In this document: positions 15,378 to 23,113 of the stretch, one piece after another
How positions within the stretch are numbered: position 1 is the stretch's first letter
Layout: every line of letters begins with the position of its first letter
Origin: an uncultured Clostridia bacterium
Lineage (GTDB): Bacteria > Bacillota_A > Clostridia > TANB77 > CAG-508
Direction: 5' to 3'
Length of the DNA stretch: 26,849 nt
Assembly: GCA_947624715.1 (NCBI GenBank)
Contig: CANQLO010000028.1
Coordinates: 1 to 26,849, forward strand
Made by a program: the position numbers and the translations under genes
Notes under the pieces: generated by a model
Seen by the model: only the letters and a program-made list of their open reading frames with translations
Told to the model about the DNA's origin: nothing
The model's database searches: none

Positions 15378-15423
15378 AGTTGAATATAAAATAAAATGTT
15401 GCCATTATATGAGTTACAATAAG

Positions 15424-15460
15424 ATAATGAGGTATAATAAATTTATATCTCATTATTTTT
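15424..15460 (+). terminator. Rho-independent terminator of the small Cys-rich gene
   Basis: A 13-bp stem (ATAATGAGGTATA / TATATCTCATTAT, one G-U pair) with a 7-nt loop, followed by TTTT. Confidence 0.85.
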
Positions 15461-15514
15461 GTCATTTTAAAGTCATTTAGATTTAGTAATATTAAAATTG
15501 TAAATAGGTAAAAG

Positions 15515-15637
15515 GTTGAAAAAGAATTAAATTTTGGCTAGGAAAACAAGTTTAAAATTTATGAGACGTACTTTTCTGTATGTTGATTAAATTTTAAATG
15601 AAGTTTGAGGGCGCCAAAATTGTAATTATTTTTCAAC
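15515..15637. repeat. 123-bp inverted repeat immediately upstream of the ABC ATPase gene
   Basis: GTTGAAAAA-x-AATTA-AATTTTGGC (15515-15538) is mirrored at 15613-15637 with one mismatch and one inserted base, giving a stem of about 24 bp. Inside, TTTAAAATTTA and TAAATTTTAAA form a second nested stem. The right arm ends 3 nt before the GAAAGG ribosome binding site of the ATPase gene. In RNA it would fold into a long hairpin next to the ribosome binding site; in DNA it could be a paired operator or a small palindromic element. It is unrelated in sequence to the repeats at 11470 and 19075. Confidence 0.7.
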
Positions 15638-15655
15638 TAAGAAAGGAATTTTAAA

Positions 15656-16336
15656 ATGGAAATACTAAAAGTTGAAAATCTAGTTAAAACTTATGGAAAA
15701 GGAGAAAACAAAGTTACAGCTGTTGATAACATATCATTTTCAGTGCAAAAAGGTGAATTTTTAGCAATAGTAGGAGCAAGTGGTAGTGGAAAATCTACAA
15801 TTCTCCATTTACTTGGAGGAGTTGATAGACCAACATCAGGTAAAGTGTATATTGATGGTAAAGATATATATTCACTTAATAATGATAATTTAGCCATTTT
15901 TAGAAGAAGACAGATAGGAATAATATATCAATTCTACAACTTAATTCCAATATTAAATGTAAAAGAAAATATAACACTTCCTTGTGACTTGGATGGACAA
16001 AAAATAGATGCTGAAAGACTAAATGAATTACTAAAAACTTTAGGACTAGAAAATAGAGCAAACCATCTTCCAAACCAATTATCTGGAGGACAACAACAAA
16101 GAGTTTCAATAGGTAGAGCAATGATTAACAACCCAGCTATTATGTTAGCAGATGAACCAACAGGAAACTTAGATTCAAGGGCAAGTGATGAGATTGTTTC
16201 TTTATTAAAAATGTCTAATAAAAAATTCAATCAAACAGTAATAATAATTACACATGATTTAGAAATTGCAAGACAAGCAGATAGAGTAATTACAGTAGAA
16301 GATGGGAAAATCGTAAGTGATTGTCGTAATCTATAG
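15656..16336 (+). CDS. ABC transporter ATP-binding protein (MacB/LolD/BceA type)
   Basis: A 226-residue ATPase subunit. Walker A is GASGSGKS (40-47), the Q-loop Gln is 92, the signature LSGGQ is 142-146, Walker B is IMLADE (162-167) and the switch His is 200. The extended family features GVDRPTSGKVYIDG and DEPTGNLDS place it with the MacB/LolD/BceA subfamily, which pairs with FtsX-type permeases and works as a mechanotransmission machine rather than a classical importer. The permease gene follows after 81 nt, then a two-component system. This arrangement is typical of antimicrobial-peptide sensing and detoxification modules. Confidence 0.94.
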   Translation: MEILKVENLVKTYGKGENKVTAVDNISFSVQKGEFLAIVGASGSGKSTILHLLGGVDRPTSGKVYIDGKDIYSLNNDNLAIFRRRQIGIIYQFYNLIPILNVKENITLPCDLDGQKIDAERLNELLKTLGLENRANHLPNQLSGGQQQRVSIGRAMINNPAIMLADEPTGNLDSRASDEIVSLLKMSNKKFNQTVIIITHDLEIARQADRVITVEDGKIVSDCRNL

Positions 16337-16417
16337 AAGTTATGAAATAACTTAATTTCATTCAAATAAGCAATGGATGAAATTATATAAAATAAAAAAA
16401 TAGAGAGGATAAAGATA

Positions 16418-19042
16418 ATGAATATTCTAAATAAATTTACAATAAAGTCACTTAGCAAAAATAAGAAAAGAACAATTGTTACAATTATTGGAGTTGCACT
16501 TTCTACTGCTCTTATTTGTGCAGTAGCAGGAATGTGTATGAGTTTTCAAAAAACATTGGTAGAAACAGCAAAACAGGCTGATGGAAATTTTCATATAAGA
16601 TTTGAAGATGTTCCAACAGACCAGCTTAAATATATAGAGAATAATAAAAATGTAAAATCTTATTTTTATACTACAACACTAGGCTACAGTGTTTTAAATA
16701 ATAGCTACAATGAATATAAACCATATCTTTATGTTATGGCATTTACAGATAAGGCACTAGAAAATTCAGGATTAGAGCTTGAAGAAGGAAGAATGCCTGA
16801 AAATGATAGTGAGCTTGTTATATCAAACCATATAATGTCAAATGGTAGAGTTGATTTAAAAGTAGGAGAAACATTAAAATTAAATATAGGAAAAAGACAG
16901 GGAATAGGAGGAACTAATTTAGAACAACACAACCCATATCAATTAGATGAAGAAACAAGTATGGCAAGTGAAACTATAGTGGATACTTATGAAAAAGAAT
17001 ATAAAATAGTAGGAATTATATCAAGACCAAGTTATTCACAAGAGCCAATGTCAGGACCCGGATATACTGTGATAACAAAAATAAATGAAGATCAAATATC
17101 AAAATGTAATAATGCAAACATATCTGTACTTTTAAATAAACCAAGTGATAGAAATGCACAACAAGAATTTGAAGAAAGTATTACAGAAACAATTAAAACC
17201 AATACTAATGTAGACATAAATATAGAATACAATAGTGAGCTTCTAAGATTTGAAGGAAATATGGGCGATATGACTTTAAGAGCATTATACTCAATTGTTG
17301 TTGTAATAATAGCAATAATAGTAGTAAGCAGTGTATTTGTAATAAGAAATAGTTTCAGCATATCAGTATCAGAAAAAACAAAACAATATGGTATGATGGC
17401 AAGTGTAGGAGCCACATCAAAGCAAATAAGAAAGAGTGTATTAGTTGAAGCTTTATTTATTGGAGCAATAGGAGTTCCTCTAGGAATATTCTTAGGAATT
17501 ATAGCAGTACTAATTCTAATTTGGATATTAAATATTTTAATGGTAGATATGATTAACTTTAAGTTTGTATATGACTTACCACCAATTGTAATTGTAGTTA
17601 CAGTTGCAATGTCAGCAATAACAATATTTTTATCAGCTCTAATTCCAGCAATAAGAGCATCAAGAATAACACCAATAGAAGCAATTAGAGAAAGTAAGGA
17701 TTTAAAAATTAAACCTAGAAAAATAAGAACATCTAAAATAACTAAAAAAGTATTTGGTATAGGCGGAGTAATTGCATCTAAAAATTTAAAGAGAAGTAAG
17801 AAAAAATATAGAACAACAGTTATATCCCTTGTTGTAAGTATATCAATATTTATTGGACTTTCATCATTTATTCAATATGGTAATAAAATGACAGGATATT
17901 ATTATACAGACTATGGATTTAATATACAACTTGATTCTATAGTAGATAGTAGTACACAAGATTCAAAACAAGCAAAATTGGAAATGTATAATGAAATAAT
18001 TAAAGATTTTAATTTAACAGATTATAGTTATTCATATAGAGGATATGCGGGAATAAATCTAAAGAAATATGCAACCAAAGACAATTTAGAAAAAGTTAAT
18101 CTTGATAAAATAAAAAAATATGAAGATGGCAAATATGTATTTAAAGATGAAGATACAGAAGTAGAGATAGACATTGTTAAATTTAATAAGGACTATTTTA
18201 GTAGATATTTAAAAGAACTAGGATTAAAAGATGATAAAAATGCAGCAATATTATCAAATGATTTTTATATTACGATTGATGATGGTTCAAGTAAGCATAC
18301 GAAAAAGATAGACTTATATAATATCAAAGAAGGAGATACAATTACCTTAAATTCCCAAAATCTAGGAGAAAAAGAAATAACTATTACAAAGATAATTGAT
18401 GATATTAGACCTATGGGATATAGTATGCAACAATCAACAGGATATATATTTGTATCAGAAGAAAATGATATTATAGATAATGATTTATGTTATTTAAGCC
18501 AAATGTATGTAAATGAAGAAAATCCAAATGAGATAGAATCAGAGCTTTTGGACAAGAAAAAGGAAGATACTAGATATAGTAACTTGAGTATAACGAATCT
18601 AGAAACTTTAATTGAAAATGAAAAAAGAATAATTCTTATTATGTCAATATTCTTATATGGATTTATAACAGTAATTACTTTAATTGGAGTAACAAACATA
18701 TTCAACACAATTACGACTAATATGATATTAAGAAGCAAAGAATTTGCAATGCTAAAATCAATTGGAATGACTACAAAAGAATTTAATAGAATGATAAGGT
18801 TAGAAAGTATATTATATGGATTAAAATCACTACTAATAGGAATACCAATTGGAATTGCTTTATCATATGCAATGTATCACGCATTTTCATTAAATGTAGA
18901 ATTTGGATTTGAAATTCCTTGGTTACCAATACTTATATCATTTGTATTTGTATTCATAATAGTAGGACTAACAATGAAATATTCTTTAAATAAGATTAAC
19001 AAACAAAATATAGTAGAAACAATAAGAAATGATAATATATAA
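16418..19042 (+). CDS. FtsX-like ABC transporter permease
   Basis: An 874-residue permease with two FtsX-type halves. A membrane helix (about 20-42) is followed by a large extracytoplasmic domain (about 45-285), then three helices (about 285-310, 345-378, 390-415) ending in the cytoplasmic motif RASRITPIEAIRES. The second half begins at GIGGVIASKNLKRSKKKYR with a helix (about 465-490), a second external domain (490-725) and three closing helices ending KINKQNIVETIRND. The two large external domains probably recognise a peptide or envelope ligand. The partner ATPase is encoded just upstream. It is longer than BceB (about 650) because both halves carry external domains, so it is not a strict BceB ortholog. 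Confidence 0.9.
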   Translation: MNILNKFTIKSLSKNKKRTIVTIIGVALSTALICAVAGMCMSFQKTLVETAKQADGNFHIRFEDVPTDQLKYIENNKNVKSYFYTTTLGYSVLNNSYNEYKPYLYVMAFTDKALENSGLELEEGRMPENDSELVISNHIMSNGRVDLKVGETLKLNIGKRQGIGGTNLEQHNPYQLDEETSMASETIVDTYEKEYKIVGIISRPSYSQEPMSGPGYTVITKINEDQISKCNNANISVLLNKPSDRNAQQEFEESITETIKTNTNVDINIEYNSELLRFEGNMGDMTLRALYSIVVVIIAIIVVSSVFVIRNSFSISVSEKTKQYGMMASVGATSKQIRKSVLVEALFIGAIGVPLGIFLGIIAVLILIWILNILMVDMINFKFVYDLPPIVIVVTVAMSAITIFLSALIPAIRASRITPIEAIRESKDLKIKPRKIRTSKITKKVFGIGGVIASKNLKRSKKKYRTTVISLVVSISIFIGLSSFIQYGNKMTGYYYTDYGFNIQLDSIVDSSTQDSKQAKLEMYNEIIKDFNLTDYSYSYRGYAGINLKKYATKDNLEKVNLDKIKKYEDGKYVFKDEDTEVEIDIVKFNKDYFSRYLKELGLKDDKNAAILSNDFYITIDDGSSKHTKKIDLYNIKEGDTITLNSQNLGEKEITITKIIDDIRPMGYSMQQSTGYIFVSEENDIIDNDLCYLSQMYVNEENPNEIESELLDKKKEDTRYSNLSITNLETLIENEKRIILIMSIFLYGFITVITLIGVTNIFNTITTNMILRSKEFAMLKSIGMTTKEFNRMIRLESILYGLKSLLIGIPIGIALSYAMYHAFSLNVEFGFEIPWLPILISFVFVFIIVGLTMKYSLNKINKQNIVETIRNDNI

Positions 19043-19074
19043 CTTTAGCATCTTTAAAGTTTTAAATAAGTTAA

Positions 19075-19195
19075 TAACATGAATATAGTTATTTTTGAGA
19101 AAGCCGCGTAGCGACCAAGCGCAGCGCGAATGGAGCAGCAACCTTTAGGTTGCGTCGCGACAACAAGGCTCGAGAAAATAACTATATTCATGTTA
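19075..19195. repeat. palindromic intergenic repeat, copy 2 (121 bp)
   Basis: A perfect 21-bp terminal inverted repeat (19075-19095 and 19175-19195, core ATGAATATAGTTATTTT) encloses a 79-bp GC-rich core. The core has a 7-bp hairpin GCAACCT / AGGTTGC at 19137-19152. Relative to copy 1 (11470-11567) it is inverted and carries extra bases around GACCAAGCGCAGCGCGAATG. Flanks are also similar (AATAAGTTAATAACAT here, AATAAAAGTTAATCACAT in copy 1). It lies between the permease stop and the response regulator gene. Confidence 0.85.
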
Positions 19196-19203
19196 AAAGG
19201 CTA

Positions 19204-19230
19204 TTAATATCTAGCTTTTTATGTTATAAT
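19204..19230 (+). promoter_or_regulatory. possible promoter of the response regulator gene
   Basis: A perfect TATAAT (19225-19230) lies 20 nt before the ATG. The best -35 candidate, TTAATA (19204-19209), is weak with a 15-nt spacer. The short leader just holds AAAGGAGAG. Confidence 0.35.
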
Positions 19231-19250
19231 TCTAAAAGGAGAGTTATTTA

Positions 19251-19916
19251 ATGAAAAACAAAATATTGCTTATAGAAGATAATGATATTATTTTAAAAGG
19301 ATTAAAATATTCACTAGAACAAGAAAATTTTGAAATAAATATTGCTAAAACAATAGAGAAAAGTGAAGAACTTTTAAGTGAGAAAATATTTGATTTAGTA
19401 ATTTTAGATATTACACTTCCAGACGGAAATGGCTTTGACTTGTGCAAAATTATTAAAAAAGAAAAAGATACTCCTGTAATAATTCTAACAGCAAAAGATG
19501 AAGAAAAAGATGTTGTTTTAGGATTTGATTTAGGAGCAGATGATTACATCATAAAACCTTTTAGAAATAGAGAACTTATATCTAGAATCCAAAATGTATT
19601 AAGAAGATATAATAAGGATAAAAAAGAATTAGTGTGTAAAAATATTAAAGTTGATTTAGATGCAAATAGAGTATATGTAAAAGATAAAGAAGTTATTTTT
19701 ACAGCACTAGAATATAAAATACTAGTCTTATTATTGAGCAACGCAGGCAAGACAATCACAAGAGAAAAAATCCTAGATAAGATATGGGACATAGCTGGAA
19801 ACTATGTAAATGACAATACCTTAACTGTTTACATTAAAAGAGTAAGATCAAAATTAGGAGAAGAAGATGTAATAAAAACAATAAAAGGGATAGGATATAG
19901 AGTAGATGAAAATTAG
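19251..19916 (+). CDS. OmpR/PhoB-family response regulator
   Basis: A 221-residue two-component regulator. The receiver domain (1-115) has acidic residues Glu9 and Asp10, phospho-acceptor Asp53 (LVILDITLPDGNG), Thr80 and Lys102 (YIIKPF). The winged-helix DNA-binding domain (about 125-221) has the OmpR-type recognition region DNTLTVYIKRVRSKLG and the ending IKGIGYRVDEN. AAAGGAGAG precedes the ATG. Its 3' end overlaps the kinase gene by 11 nt, so the pair is translationally coupled. Target promoters are not known. The adjacent ABC transporter, with its inverted repeat upstream, is the obvious candidate. Confidence 0.95.
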   Translation: MKNKILLIEDNDIILKGLKYSLEQENFEINIAKTIEKSEELLSEKIFDLVILDITLPDGNGFDLCKIIKKEKDTPVIILTAKDEEKDVVLGFDLGADDYIIKPFRNRELISRIQNVLRRYNKDKKELVCKNIKVDLDANRVYVKDKEVIFTALEYKILVLLLSNAGKTITREKILDKIWDIAGNYVNDNTLTVYIKRVRSKLGEEDVIKTIKGIGYRVDEN

Positions 19917-21123
19917 AATATCGGATTTAAGGAAAATAATAATTCCATGCTTAATTGTAATAATCTTATTTTGTATAATATCTTGCATTATAACAAAAAA
20001 ACAATTAGACAAGTACAATAAAATCTATAATTACAATATAGAATGTATAATAGGTGAAATAAAAGAAAGTTATCCCAATGTAGATGAAAAAGCAATAATA
20101 GATATTTTGCAAAATAAAGATGCATCAAAAGAAGGTAAAGATTTACTTAAACAATATGGATACGAGGATATGGATTATATAGAAAGTCTAAATGAACAAA
20201 AAAATTTAAGTGTTACAATAAATATTATAGTAATAATTGCATTTGGACTAACAATAACATTTATAATTTTAATGTATATTGCAAGGCAAAACAAAAAAAT
20301 AGAAGAAATAAATCTTTATCTAAAAAAAGTAAACACTGGAAAATATAATTTGAAAATAGAAGATAATTCAGAAGATGAACTTACTAAATTAAGAAACGAA
20401 TTATATAAGACAACAATTTTGCTAAGAGAAGCGGCTGAAAATAGCAAAAAAGAAAGTAAAAATTTAAGTATTGCTTTGGAAGACATTTCTCATCAATTAA
20501 AAACACCTCTAACTTCAATAAGAATAATGATAGACAATTTATATGAAAATCCAGATATGGATGAAGAAACAAGAAAAGACTTTATGAATACGATAAGTAA
20601 GCAAATAGAATGGATATCATCATTAGTAATCTCTCTTTTAAAACTTGCTAAATTTGATTCTGGAACAATAGTAATGAATTCAAAAGAAACAAATGTTAAA
20701 AAGTTAATAGATGAAGTAATTGACAATTTGTCTATATTATTAGATATTAAAAATATAGAAGTACAAAAAGAAATACCAGAAGATGCTACAATTAAAATTG
20801 ATTATAAATGGCAATTAGAAGCTCTTACAAACATTGTAAAGAACTCGATAGAGCACAGCAAGGACAATTCTAAAATAGACATAAAAGTAGAAGACTCTAG
20901 TGTATTGCTAAAAATAATCATAACAGATTATGGAGAAGGAATTTCTAAAAAAGATATAAACCATATATTTGAAAGATTTTACAAAACAGAAAATTCATCT
21001 GAAAATAGCATGGGAATTGGCTTAGCATTAAGTAAAGCTATTATAGAAAAAGAAAATGGATATATATCAGTTAAGTCAAAAGAAGGAGTTGGAACAACAT
21101 TTATTATTAAATATATAAAGTAA
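19906..21123 (+). CDS. sensor histidine kinase
   Basis: A 405-residue membrane kinase. Two helices (about 11-29 and 102-125) flank an extracytoplasmic sensor of about 70 residues. They are followed by a HAMP-like linker, a dimerisation domain with phospho-acceptor His196 (EDISHQLKTPLTSI), and an ATPase domain with N-box Asn313 (NIVKNSIEHS), G1 DYGEG (341-345), F-box HIFERFYKT and G2 MGIGLALSK (369-376). The compact external domain differs from the intramembrane-sensing BceS kinases, which have almost none, so it may sense its ligand directly. It is coupled to the regulator gene by an 11-nt overlap and ends at a strong terminator. Confidence 0.95.
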   Translation: MKIRISDLRKIIIPCLIVIILFCIISCIITKKQLDKYNKIYNYNIECIIGEIKESYPNVDEKAIIDILQNKDASKEGKDLLKQYGYEDMDYIESLNEQKNLSVTINIIVIIAFGLTITFIILMYIARQNKKIEEINLYLKKVNTGKYNLKIEDNSEDELTKLRNELYKTTILLREAAENSKKESKNLSIALEDISHQLKTPLTSIRIMIDNLYENPDMDEETRKDFMNTISKQIEWISSLVISLLKLAKFDSGTIVMNSKETNVKKLIDEVIDNLSILLDIKNIEVQKEIPEDATIKIDYKWQLEALTNIVKNSIEHSKDNSKIDIKVEDSSVLLKIIITDYGEGISKKDINHIFERFYKTENSSENSMGIGLALSKAIIEKENGYISVKSKEGVGTTFIIKYIK

Positions 21124-21127
21124 TTTG

Positions 21128-21177
21128 ATATTCTATTGCAAAGAAAAAGTTGAAAAATTGCAATAGAATATTTTTTT
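21128..21177 (+). terminator. Rho-independent terminator after the histidine kinase gene
   Basis: A perfect 14-bp stem (ATATTCTATTGCAA / TTGCAATAGAATAT) with a 16-nt A-rich loop and a run of six T residues. Its right arm begins the tandem repeat array described next. Confidence 0.9.
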
Positions 21178-21245
21178 GACTAATTTGCAATAAAACATAT
21201 GACTTTTTTGCAGTGAAAGTATTGACTTTTTTGCAATAAAATTTT
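21158..21245 (+). repeat. tandem about 23-bp repeats upstream of the DUF4143 ATPase gene
   Basis: Units start with TTGCA at 21158, 21185, 21208 and 21231. The spacing is 27, 23 and 23 bp. The consensus is roughly TTGCAATAAAA followed by a variable part and TTGACTTTT. The central two are exactly 23 bp long; the first is degenerate and shared with the terminator arm; the last runs into the -10 box. The TTGAC part of the third unit supplies the -35 of the ATPase promoter. Confidence 0.75.
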
Positions 21246-21250
21246 AAAAT
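21222..21250 (+). promoter_or_regulatory. SigA-type promoter of the DUF4143 ATPase gene
   Basis: TTGACT (21222-21227), a 17-nt spacer and TAAAAT (21245-21250). It is embedded in the tandem repeats, so a protein binding the repeats would compete with RNA polymerase. Confidence 0.75.
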
Positions 21251-21284
21251 ATAAATAGATATTTTTAAATGGGGGAACTTAAAA

Positions 21285-22490
21285 ATGTATGAAAGAGAAG
21301 TAAAAGAAAGAATAAAGAAGATAAATGATACTTTTAGAGTATTAGTAGTAACTGGACCAAGACAAGTTGGAAAAACTACTTTACTTGAAAGTGTAATGCC
21401 AGAGAACATGACAAAAGTTTCATTGGATGATGAAACTTTAAGAAAAGAGGCAAAGGAAAATCCAAAAATTTTCCTAGATTCATATCCTACACCACTATTC
21501 ATTGATGAAGTTCAATATGCTCCAGAGTTATTTCCATATATAAAAATGAAAGTAGATAAAGATAAAACAAGAGGACAATATTGGCTATCAGGTTCTCAAT
21601 TATTTGATCTTATGAAAAATGTTACAGAATCACTTGCAGGTAGAGCAGGAATAGTCAAAATGAATAGTTTTACTTATAGTGAAATTGTAAGAAAAACAAA
21701 AAAAGAGGTTTTTGACCCAGATAATCTAAAGCAACATGATTATATTGATGTAAATGAAATATTTGAAAGAATTTTTAAAGGTGGAATGCCAGAATTATAT
21801 GATATAGAAGATATGGACAGAAATGATTTTTACTATTCATATATAAATACTTATATAGAAAAAGATATTAAGAAGATAAAAAATATAGGAAATGTAGAGG
21901 CATTTAAAAAATTTATAAGAGATGTAGCTATAAGAACAGGTACTACATTAAATTATTCAGATATTGCAAACGATGTAGGTGTTTCAGTAAATACAATTAA
22001 AGAATGGTTTTCAATATTAGTAAGTACAGGACTTGTATATTTATTAGAACCATATTCATCAAATAAAATAAAAAGGCTTACTCATATGCCTAAAATAATA
22101 TTTATGGATTTAGGCTTAGCTTGTTATTTAGCAAATTGGGAAAGTGCAAAAGCATTACAATTAAGCGATTTATCGGGACACTTTTTTGAATCATATGTAA
22201 TTTCTGAACTTATAAAATCTTATGATAACAAAGGAATAAGATTAGAAATATCACATTTTAGAAATAAGGAAACAGAAGAGATAGACCTTATTATGTTTAA
22301 AAATAACACATTATATCCATTAGAAATAAAGAAGACAGCAAATCCAAGAAAAGATATGATGAAAAACTTTAAATATCTTGAAAAAACAAATTTAAAAATT
22401 GGTCAAGGAGGAATTATTTGCTTGTATGATAAGCTAATGAAAATAGATGAAAATAATTATATTATACCAGTTTCTAGTGTAATAAATTAA
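21285..22490 (+). CDS. AAA_14 / DUF4143 ATPase
   Basis: A 401-residue P-loop ATPase. Walker A is GPRQVGKT (24-31), Walker B LFIDE (71-75), followed by YWLSGSQ (99-105) and SLAGRAG (116-122), all usual for AAA_14. A winged-helix-like stretch (YSDIANDVGVSVNTIKEWF, about 224-242) leads to the DUF4143 region, which has a PD-(D/E)XK-nuclease-like arrangement: Glu302, Asp334 (EIDLI) and Glu347/Lys349 (LEIKK). The biological role is unknown. The family is widely scattered, often in variable genome regions. GGGGG lies 9 nt before the ATG. The tandem repeats upstream and the unrecognised genes downstream suggest an accessory island. Confidence 0.92.
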   Translation: MYEREVKERIKKINDTFRVLVVTGPRQVGKTTLLESVMPENMTKVSLDDETLRKEAKENPKIFLDSYPTPLFIDEVQYAPELFPYIKMKVDKDKTRGQYWLSGSQLFDLMKNVTESLAGRAGIVKMNSFTYSEIVRKTKKEVFDPDNLKQHDYIDVNEIFERIFKGGMPELYDIEDMDRNDFYYSYINTYIEKDIKKIKNIGNVEAFKKFIRDVAIRTGTTLNYSDIANDVGVSVNTIKEWFSILVSTGLVYLLEPYSSNKIKRLTHMPKIIFMDLGLACYLANWESAKALQLSDLSGHFFESYVISELIKSYDNKGIRLEISHFRNKETEEIDLIMFKNNTLYPLEIKKTANPRKDMMKNFKYLEKTNLKIGQGGIICLYDKLMKIDENNYIIPVSSVIN

Positions 22491-22540
22491 AAAATAAATA
22501 GTAGTAAGGAAAGAGTATTAAAAATGTTGTATTTTATTCA

Positions 22541-23086
22541 ATGCAATATATATTTTGGCAAGTTGTAGTTATAGGTGGAATATTAAATAATATGAAATTA
22601 TCGGCGAGACTACTATCTAATTCATTGTCTTTATTTGGACAACAACCACGTGATTTAATGATTAATGATAAGAAAGTTATAGAAGATATACAAAAAAGTG
22701 AAGAATTTAATAATAAAATAAAAGAACTAATAGAAAAGTATTGTAATAATAAAGATAAATTTAAGGATAGTAGTGAAAATAATATTGATTGTATCATCGA
22801 ATTTAATAATAAAGATTTATTTTTGTCGATACATGGCTCACCAACTAGTATAGAAATTGAAAGAAATGCAGATGAAACTTGGAAAGTAAATATGGTAATT
22901 GAAGATACTTATGATTTTACAGATTTTAAGAATCTTAAAGAATATACAACATCTAATAAATCATTGAAAATGAGTATTTTTTCAAGCATACTAAATAATT
23001 TTGGAGTTGTTTCTAGTGAATATGGAGTAATCAAACCATATAAAGTTACAATAAAAGTACAAAATGATAAATTTGTAATAAAATAA
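22541..23086 (+). CDS. unrecognised protein, possibly the remains of a larger gene
   Basis: A product of 181 residues that I do not recognise. Residues 35-75 are Lys/Asn/Glu-rich and helical-looking. Residues 85-181 look like a beta-rich C-terminal domain containing WKVNMVIEDTYDFTDF and ending KPYKVTIKVQNDKFVIK. This style recalls C-terminal domains of polymorphic toxins or phage-type proteins, a low-confidence impression. The start is unclear. The SD AAGGAAAG (22506-22513) is well spaced for ATG 22524, but that frame stops after 14 codons (TAG at 22566). ATG 22541 and ATG 22592 (MKLSARLL) have poor ribosome binding sites. A frameshift or loss of the 5' part is possible. Confidence 0.55.
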   Translation: MQYIFWQVVVIGGILNNMKLSARLLSNSLSLFGQQPRDLMINDKKVIEDIQKSEEFNNKIKELIEKYCNNKDKFKDSSENNIDCIIEFNNKDLFLSIHGSPTSIEIERNADETWKVNMVIEDTYDFTDFKNLKEYTTSNKSLKMSIFSSILNNFGVVSSEYGVIKPYKVTIKVQNDKFVIK

Positions 23087-23113
23087 TAATTTTTTAATAT
23101 ACAAGGAGGATGT

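Noticed and set aside
15515..15637. The 123-bp inverted repeat as a third copy of the palindromic element at 11470 and 19075
   Set aside because: Arm and core sequences are different, and none of the conserved GC-rich core blocks is present.
21136..21157. A further upstream repeat unit starting TTGCAA at 21136
   Set aside because: TTGCAA is its own complement and this stretch is the left arm of the terminator hairpin, so the match is expected without any repeat.
21136..21245. The 23-bp repeats as a CRISPR array
   Set aside because: Units are directly adjacent with no unique spacers, are degenerate, and no cas gene is near.
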